Source of the DNA: UBA1930 sp943368475
GTDB taxonomy: Bacteria; Bacteroidota; Bacteroidia; Chitinophagales; Chitinophagaceae
Length of the DNA stretch: 28,411 nucleotides
NCBI GenBank assembly: GCA_943368475.1
Contig: CALRLF020000058.1
Coordinates: 1 to 28,411, forward strand
Direction of reading: 5' to 3'
Made by a program: the position numbers and the translations under genes. The notes under the pieces were generated by a model. That model worked only from the letters and a program-made list of their open reading frames with translations. It made no database searches and was not told where the DNA came from. Of this stretch, positions 23,533 through 28,411 are shown piece after piece; position 1 is the stretch's first letter, and each line of letters opens with the position of its first letter.

Positions 23533-26500
23533 TCACAATTTAATAGATTTCTTTCTTTTCCCATTTATGTATGGCATTAAATAAAAACTATACCGATAAT
23601 CTTTTGCTTTAATTTGGTATTGCTCCAATGGTGCAGCTACATCGCTCCAACTATCATTTCCACCAACGCCCATTTGAATAAGATCTATATCCACTTTTAT
23701 ATAACCAGCATCTACTAGTTTATTTGTATGTCTTGCATTCTGAATATTCTCATCTGTATAAATGGAGGCATTCATGCTTAACAGACTATCAGCTTCAACA
23801 AAAAAACCATTGTGCTTATAATCTTGAAAATTCATGAAACGAATATCTGTCCTGTTTCCACTCTCTTGTGGCACAGCATAGCTTTCCATAAATTTATCAA
23901 TGTACATAGAATAGAACCCTGCATCTGCTGCAACTCTTTTATCAATATAATTTTCAAAAGGACCCCTACCGTACCAGTTAACACTTTCTAAGCTTCGCTT
24001 AATACCTATTTGCATCCCAATTTTTGGAATGTTGGGCAAGCCTGGTTTTACTTTTAATTCATAATCTACTTTTATTCTACCTATTGCACTCAAGGTATAT
24101 AATGCTTTAACAGTAGCACTGTCATTAATCAAGCTGTAATAAATATTCACTTGCACACTTCCATCTTTTAATTGATTAACTGTTGTTGATGTTTGTTTTA
24201 ATTCATAATCATACCATTGCTTCAACTTTCTTTGTGGCTTCCATCCTCTTTTATCGTTATCGGTTAATGGTCTTTTAAAATTGGGTAATAGTGGTCGCTG
24301 TATTTGTTCTTCACCATTCAATAAATATGAGTACAATCCACTACTTATTTTACCAAACTTAGCTATGAAATTCTTTCCCTTGACAACTACTTCATTGTTA
24401 TTCTCAGTATACACAAGTTTATTCTTATTATTTGATTGATAATATAGTGGTACCCATTTCTGTAAACCAAATTGATTGCTTGCAATTTCAAATCCTTTCT
24501 CTGCCCAATTTGTTGGTTCTTTCAAACAAAAATGCAACTCTATATGATATTCTGCATTGGCTTTCATTTTTGGCAAGTAAGATGAAACATCAATCAACTC
24601 TTCTTTACCAGCAGCTACATGAATACTTGGAAGTTCTTTTGTTAAAACAATATTTCCATCTTCCCTCACTATCAAGGTTGCTTTATAAAAATCTGTGTTC
24701 TTGACAGCCCCACGATTAATGATATTTATTTTCCCATTCCCTTTCCACTCACTTTCTATCAATTGAAAAACCCTCTTACATTCATACATCGCTCCCTTTG
24801 GTTTCCCATCACTATTCACAATTCCTTTAATAGTAAAATTGTCAAAATACTTTTCACCATAATCACCACCATAAGCATAATATTCAACTCCAGCACTATC
24901 TTTCTTCAACAATCCCTGATCTTTAAATTCCCAAATACAACCACCAATTACTCTAGGCATGGTTCTCCATTGATTCCAAAAGTCTGTTAAGTTGCCACAA
25001 CTATTTCCCATTGCATGAGCATACTCACAAAAAAAGATTGGACGTTTATCTCCATTATTTTGATTGGCCAATAAAGGAGCTGTGTATAATGCAGGATACA
25101 TTCTGCTCACCACATCAACATAATATTGGTCTAATGGATTTTGTATTCTGTGGCTATGATCATTGGGTTTTAAATAAGCAGGATTACTAGGATCTATGTA
25201 ACCTTCTTCTTTAGGGCTACCCAATGCAGGTTCATAATGCAATGGTCTAGTCATATCAAAATCTTTTACCCAAGCTGCCATTGCTGCATGGTTTGGACCA
25301 CTGCCTGCTTCATTACCCAAACTCCACATAATGATACTTGGATGATTTTTATCTCTCAAACACATTCTGCTTGCTCTGTCAATATAAGCCGAAGTCCATT
25401 GTGCATCATGGTCTAGTTTGCCTCCCAATCCATGTGTTTCTAAATTGGCTTCATCAATTACCATAATGCCAAACTCATCACACAGGTCTAACAAATAGGG
25501 GTCGCTAGGATAATGACTTAAACGAACACAATTAAAATTGAACTGTTTAATGGTTTTAATGTCTTGCAAAATATCTTCTCTGCTTAAAGCCTTGCCTTTT
25601 GTTGGATGATGGTCAGGACGATTAACACCATATAAATAAGTAAGCTTTCCATTAATCAACAACTTACTATCTTCTTTTCTAAACTCAATACTTCTAAATC
25701 CAAGCTTACAAGTTTTTACTTCTAACACATTGCCTGTACTATCTTCCAAACTCAATACAAGCTTGTATAAATTGGGTTCTTCTGTACTCCATTTTTTGGG
25801 ATTTTGAATGGTTGTTTCTAATAATCCAAACTTCACCCTATCTAAACGTGGATGAATTTCATTAATTATTTCATCAGCTTTTTTGCTTAATGGATTTGCT
25901 AAAACTGCATTGTTGTAATCATCATACAATTGAGCTTTCACCACATAACCATGCATGTTTTTGCCAGATACATTCTCTACTCTTGGACGAATACTCAGCA
26001 CAGCATCCTGATAATTTTTATCCAATTTTGTTTGATAAAAAAAGTCTGCAATTCTCAACTTAGGTTCTGCATGTACAAATACTTCTCTATGAATTCCACT
26101 CAAACGCCATTGGTCTTGGTCTTCTAAAAAACTACCATCACTCCAACGAATTACCCAAACAGAAAGTACATTTTCTCCCTCTTTCAAATATGGGGTAATG
26201 TTAAATTCACTGCCCAAAAAACTGTCTTCTGCATAACCCAAAAATTGTCCATTTAGCCAAACCTTATAAGCACTGCTTACGCCACCAAAATGCAAGTTCA
26301 CATTCATGTTTTTCCATTCAGCAGGCACTGTAAACGTTCTTTGATAACAGCCAACTCCATTATAATCTTTAGGAACATATGGTGGATTCACAGGCCTAAA
26401 AGGATACACTGCACTTTTATAAATAGGCTTATCATACCCTTGCATTTCCCAATTGCTGGGTACAGAAATTTTCTTCCAGCCACTTACACGATTTTTATAA

Positions 26501-26814
26501 AAATCTTTAGGTTCATCATCAGGTTTTAAAGCAAAAGCAAAATCCCAATCACCATTCAAACTCATGAATCTACCACTCTTTGTTCTATCATTTTGCAAAG
26601 CATCTTGCAGGTTTGCAAACGAATAAGCTGTTGCTCTGCTGGCTTCTCTATTAATACCACTTACCAATGGATCTTCATAAGGCTCTCTGTTGTACACTGT
26701 TGGTGCAACAGGAACTGGTGGTGGAGATTTGTCTATTAACTGAGCTTTTGTTTGAACCACAAAGGCACAGAGGCACAAAGTAGCACGAAGAATATGTTTG
26801 AGTTTATTGAACAT
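23533..26814 (-). CDS. GH2 beta-galactosidase (LacZ-type), secreted
   Basis: A secreted or periplasmic glycoside hydrolase family 2 enzyme, 1093 aa, removing terminal beta-galactosyl residues; in this block probably from pectic side chains. Domain order is as in LacZ: jelly-roll (about 85-245, GDWDFAFALKP), Ig-like, TIM barrel (about 375-690) with the acid/base Glu502 in SLGNEAG and nucleophile Glu597 in FCEYAHAMGN, then a beta-sandwich and a C-terminal Bgal_small domain ending PLEQYQIKAKDYRYSFYLMP. I start at ATG 26814 (MFNKLKHILRATLCLCAFVV): the frame runs to a GTG at 26862 that lies outside the signal peptide in intergenic repeat DNA. The core of the signal peptide is encoded by a dispersed repeat arm (26755-26790). 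Its tail has a degenerate copy upstream of the GH106 gene. Confidence 0.95.
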   Translation of the reverse strand: MFNKLKHILRATLCLCAFVVQTKAQLIDKSPPPVPVAPTVYNREPYEDPLVSGINREASRATAYSFANLQDALQNDRTKSGRFMSLNGDWDFAFALKPDDEPKDFYKNRVSGWKKISVPSNWEMQGYDKPIYKSAVYPFRPVNPPYVPKDYNGVGCYQRTFTVPAEWKNMNVNLHFGGVSSAYKVWLNGQFLGYAEDSFLGSEFNITPYLKEGENVLSVWVIRWSDGSFLEDQDQWRLSGIHREVFVHAEPKLRIADFFYQTKLDKNYQDAVLSIRPRVENVSGKNMHGYVVKAQLYDDYNNAVLANPLSKKADEIINEIHPRLDRVKFGLLETTIQNPKKWSTEEPNLYKLVLSLEDSTGNVLEVKTCKLGFRSIEFRKEDSKLLINGKLTYLYGVNRPDHHPTKGKALSREDILQDIKTIKQFNFNCVRLSHYPSDPYLLDLCDEFGIMVIDEANLETHGLGGKLDHDAQWTSAYIDRASRMCLRDKNHPSIIMWSLGNEAGSGPNHAAMAAWVKDFDMTRPLHYEPALGSPKEEGYIDPSNPAYLKPNDHSHRIQNPLDQYYVDVVSRMYPALYTAPLLANQNNGDKRPIFFCEYAHAMGNSCGNLTDFWNQWRTMPRVIGGCIWEFKDQGLLKKDSAGVEYYAYGGDYGEKYFDNFTIKGIVNSDGKPKGAMYECKRVFQLIESEWKGNGKINIINRGAVKNTDFYKATLIVREDGNIVLTKELPSIHVAAGKEELIDVSSYLPKMKANAEYHIELHFCLKEPTNWAEKGFEIASNQFGLQKWVPLYYQSNNKNKLVYTENNNEVVVKGKNFIAKFGKISSGLYSYLLNGEEQIQRPLLPNFKRPLTDNDKRGWKPQRKLKQWYDYELKQTSTTVNQLKDGSVQVNIYYSLINDSATVKALYTLSAIGRIKVDYELKVKPGLPNIPKIGMQIGIKRSLESVNWYGRGPFENYIDKRVAADAGFYSMYIDKFMESYAVPQESGNRTDIRFMNFQDYKHNGFFVEADSLLSMNASIYTDENIQNARHTNKLVDAGYIKVDIDLIQMGVGGNDSWSDVAAPLEQYQIKAKDYRYSFYLMPYINGKRKKSIKL
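26755..26790. repeat. Dispersed CACAAAG-type repeat arm encoding the GH2 signal-peptide core
   Basis: Units AACCACAAAG, GCACAGAG, GCACAAAG and TAGCACGAAG (10-8-8-10), the same unit lengths as one arm of 21960-22037. On the minus strand it encodes LRATLCLCAFVV, and the terminal GTGGTT is in the same frame (Val-Val) as in the GH106 signal peptide. No facing arm is seen, so this is a half element. Confidence 0.8.
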
Positions 26815-26864
26815 TATTTTTTTTATTTTTTTGTAACCAGCAGTTGTACTACTATTCAGCACCT

Positions 26865-27040
26865 GTTGCGTCGCACACTCTTACGTTCTTTTCTTTGCTG
26901 AACAATTTTTAATCACAGAGACACAAAGGATACAAAGTTTTATAAAGAAAAAATCCGTGTTCATCTGTATAATCTGTGAGCAAAATTCTACATTTCTATA
27001 AAGCCAAATAAAGTTATATCGTACAAGTGTGCGACGCCAC
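26865..27040. repeat. 176-bp intergenic element bounded by 21-bp inverted repeats
   Basis: The left end (26865-26885) begins GTTGCGTCGCACACT. The right end (27020-27040), read on the opposite strand, begins GTGGCGTCGCACACT; the two 21-mers agree at 18 of 21 positions. The 134 bp between them have no coding frame of interest but hold a second repeat (26911-26980). It fills most of the gap between the GH105 and GH2 genes. A related single end is at 9046-9057. The form suggests a small non-autonomous element or structured intergenic repeat; no transposase is present and I see no obvious target-site duplication. Confidence 0.6.
26911..26980. repeat. Composite dispersed repeat (CACAGAG arm plus ACAGAT arm)
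   Basis: The left part has units AATCACAGAG, ACACAAAG, GATACAAAG and TTTTATAAAG. The right part, read on the minus strand, gives CTCACAGAT, TATACAGAT and GAACACGGAT followed by TTTTTTC, matching the repeat at 9652-9690. It is nested within the 26865-27040 element. Confidence 0.6.
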
Positions 27041-27078
27041 TGAAGCTATATATTTATTCTTCAGCTGGGTACACAAAA

Positions 27079-28302
27079 CTATTGCTTTGTTTTTAACAAC
27101 TCCATTTCTAAACAAGCTTGTATAAACGGACCAATGGCTTTTAAATCATCGTCACGTTTTGGTTCGTTTACATAATACTCATAACTGCCATCTCTGTAAG
27201 GTGTGCCTCCCAAACCAGCACCTGCCACAGCCTGTATGTAATGATAATTTCCATTGGCATCGGTGCGTACAAATTCTTTTATCATGCCTTTGTAAGCCTT
27301 TTGTAATGCAGGTTTACAACTGGTTGGCAAATACTGCAAACGAATGCCCTTGGCTATGGCAAAAACAAACATGGCTGTTGCCGAAGACTCTAAATAGTTT
27401 TTGGGTTGATTGGCTTTGTTGGTTACTTGCCACCATACACCACTTGTTTTATCCTGATATTTGATTAAAGCATTTGTTAGTCTGTTTAAAATATTAACCA
27501 ACTCAATTCTTCGTGGATGATTGCCAGGCAAAATTTCTAAAACATCTACTAAAGCCATCATATACCAACCCATGCTTCTGCTCCAAAACTCAGGCGATAA
27601 ACCTGTTTTAGGATTTGCCCAACGTTGCAGTTTACTTTCGTCCCAACCATGATAGAGCAACCCAGTTTTAGCATCTCTGCTGTATTTTTCCATCCACACA
27701 AATTGGTTGATGATGTCGTTATAAGCTTGTGGTTGATTGTTTCGTTTGGCATAGTCTGCATAAAAAGGTTCTACCATGTACAAACCATCTAGCCACATTT
27801 GAGAAGGGTATTTTAGTTTGTGCCAAAAGCCTCCTGTTTGATTACGAGGTTGCCAACTAATTTGATTGCGTAATGTAGTAGCAGCAATTTTATATTTATC
27901 GTCTTTATACAAATTGTGCAACATTAACAACTGACGACCTGGAGGAATATTATCACTATTGTATTCATCCATTACATAAGTACGAATAGTTCCATCTTGC
28001 TGAATAAAATGGTCGATGATATGTTTGGTGTATTGCAGCAAACTTGTATCGTGTGTTTGATTGTACAAACGTTCAAAGCCCATGAGTACTACACCAATTT
28101 CATAATTCCAATTGGCTGGCCTGTTGCCTTCTGGTTGTTTGTCTTGCTCAAGATGGCTGGCATATTTTTTTACCACCATACTGTCTTTGTATTGCTTCAT
28201 GATGGTTGCAGCCATTTGCTTTGCATATTGCATTTGTGCAGAGGATTGAAAAGCAAATAGTGAACACAGTAAAATGAGAAATGGTGTAAGTATTTTTTTC
28301 AT
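27079..28302 (-). CDS. GH105-type unsaturated rhamnogalacturonyl hydrolase, secreted
   Basis: Hydrolyses the unsaturated galacturonyl residue left at the non-reducing end of rhamnogalacturonan oligosaccharides by lyases. 407 aa with a signal peptide (MKKILTPFLILLCSLFAFQS then SAQ). The mature part is an alpha6/alpha6 barrel. The catalytic-type Asp172 is in MWLDGLYM, as in YteR/YesR, and further family blocks are GLLYHGWDES, LSPEFWSRSMGWY and ESSATAMFVFAIAKGI. The C-terminus carries the substrate-loop block GAGLGGTPYRDGSYEYYV. GH88 is the alternative family, but the RDGSYEYYVNE ending favours GH105. The start is ATG 28302. A dispersed repeat lies just upstream at 28314. It is the first gene of the visible GH block; any SusC/SusD or regulator would be right of the window. 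Confidence 0.94.
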   Translation of the reverse strand: MKKILTPFLILLCSLFAFQSSAQMQYAKQMAATIMKQYKDSMVVKKYASHLEQDKQPEGNRPANWNYEIGVVLMGFERLYNQTHDTSLLQYTKHIIDHFIQQDGTIRTYVMDEYNSDNIPPGRQLLMLHNLYKDDKYKIAATTLRNQISWQPRNQTGGFWHKLKYPSQMWLDGLYMVEPFYADYAKRNNQPQAYNDIINQFVWMEKYSRDAKTGLLYHGWDESKLQRWANPKTGLSPEFWSRSMGWYMMALVDVLEILPGNHPRRIELVNILNRLTNALIKYQDKTSGVWWQVTNKANQPKNYLESSATAMFVFAIAKGIRLQYLPTSCKPALQKAYKGMIKEFVRTDANGNYHYIQAVAGAGLGGTPYRDGSYEYYVNEPKRDDDLKAIGPFIQACLEMELLKTKQ

Positions 28303-28313
28303 TTTTTATTTTT

Positions 28314-28354
28314 TACCACAAAGGAACTAAGTACAACCCACAAGGTTCATAAAG
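28314..28354. repeat. Dispersed CACAAAG-type repeat upstream of the GH105 gene
   Basis: TACCACAAAG and GAACTAAG, a less regular middle part, then TTCATAAAG and TTTTTGTG. It starts 11 bp upstream of the ATG, so it lies in the leader or promoter of this gene. It is degenerate compared with 21960-22037. Confidence 0.5.
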
Positions 28355-28411
28355 TTTTTGTGTATTTAAGAAAATGTTTGTTCTCTTTCTGTTTTTATTC
28401 TACAGGTTTTC

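Noticed and set aside
26815..26862. N-terminal extension of the GH2 protein to a GTG at 26862
   Set aside because: It would place 16 residues ahead of a clear signal peptide and overlaps intergenic repeat DNA; ATG 26814 fits an export signal.
27041..27064. CTGAAG/CTTCAG hairpin just after the GH105 stop codon as a terminator
   Set aside because: The stem is short, the loop is about 13 nt and there is no U-run on the minus strand; termination here is not supported.
27159..27464. A 101-codon open frame on the plus strand opposite the GH105 gene
   Set aside because: It lies wholly antisense to a well-supported gene, has no recognisable domain, and its His/Cys/Leu-rich composition is what complementing this gene would give. 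Other long antisense frames in the window are of the same kind.
18648..28302. Complete polysaccharide utilisation locus
   Set aside because: Three glycosidase genes are present, but no SusC/SusD pair, sensor regulator or lyase lies within the window, so only part of a possible locus can be claimed.

Overview
The window looks like a chromosomal segment of a Bacteroidota bacterium, most likely family Chitinophagaceae (inference). The DNA is AT-rich and Shine-Dalgarno-like sites are rare. Several gene starts are preceded by octamers matching the Bacteroidota -7 promoter element TAnnTTTG. Many secreted proteins have short signal peptides ending in Ala-Gln or a similar pair. A rhamnogalacturonan/pectin-type glycosidase cluster is present. 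Every gene except the first, which is cut by the left edge, lies on the minus strand, so transcription runs right to left.

Layout by coordinate. 1-810: 3' part of a KirBac-type inward-rectifier K+ channel. 807-1370: an unrecognised protein. 1436-3998: a DtxR/MntR-type metal repressor followed by an Nramp transporter fused to a universal stress protein domain; a palindrome overlaps the predicted promoter, suggesting autoregulation. 4085-9634: housekeeping and small secreted genes (peptide deformylase, RuvX/YqgF, two tandem paralogous outer-membrane-like proteins, a UbiA-family prenyltransferase, a DUF1444-like protein, a TrmH-type RNA methyltransferase). 9715-12234: a beta-CASP metallo-beta-lactamase nuclease-like protein, a DUF4442 hotdog protein and an exported thioredoxin-like protein. 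12276-15131: a membrane-anchored papain-like peptidase and a membrane-anchored transglutaminase-like protein. 15230-18372: an MlaE-type permease and a MaeB-type malic enzyme with a phosphotransacetylase-like domain.

18648-28302 is a carbohydrate-utilisation block. It encodes GH105 (unsaturated rhamnogalacturonyl hydrolase type), GH2 (beta-galactosidase type) and GH106 (alpha-L-rhamnosidase type) enzymes, with a secreted NTR-like/MORN-repeat protein between the GH2 and GH106 genes. Together these would remove the unsaturated uronate, galactose and rhamnose units of rhamnogalacturonan I-like glycans. No SusC/SusD pair is inside the window.

The most unusual content is the small repeats. One dispersed family is built from 8-10 nt units around CACAGAG/CACAAAG/CACATAG, often in facing arms. 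It occurs at gene edges, supplies the hydrophobic core of two signal peptides (GH106 and GH2), and provides the stop codon of the DUF4442 gene. A second family with a CG-rich core (GTGCGACGC) bounds a 176-bp inverted-repeat element between the GH105 and GH2 genes. A relic of a GH2 3' end sits just upstream of the GH106 gene, so the MORN gene is flanked by two copies of the same GH2 tail.
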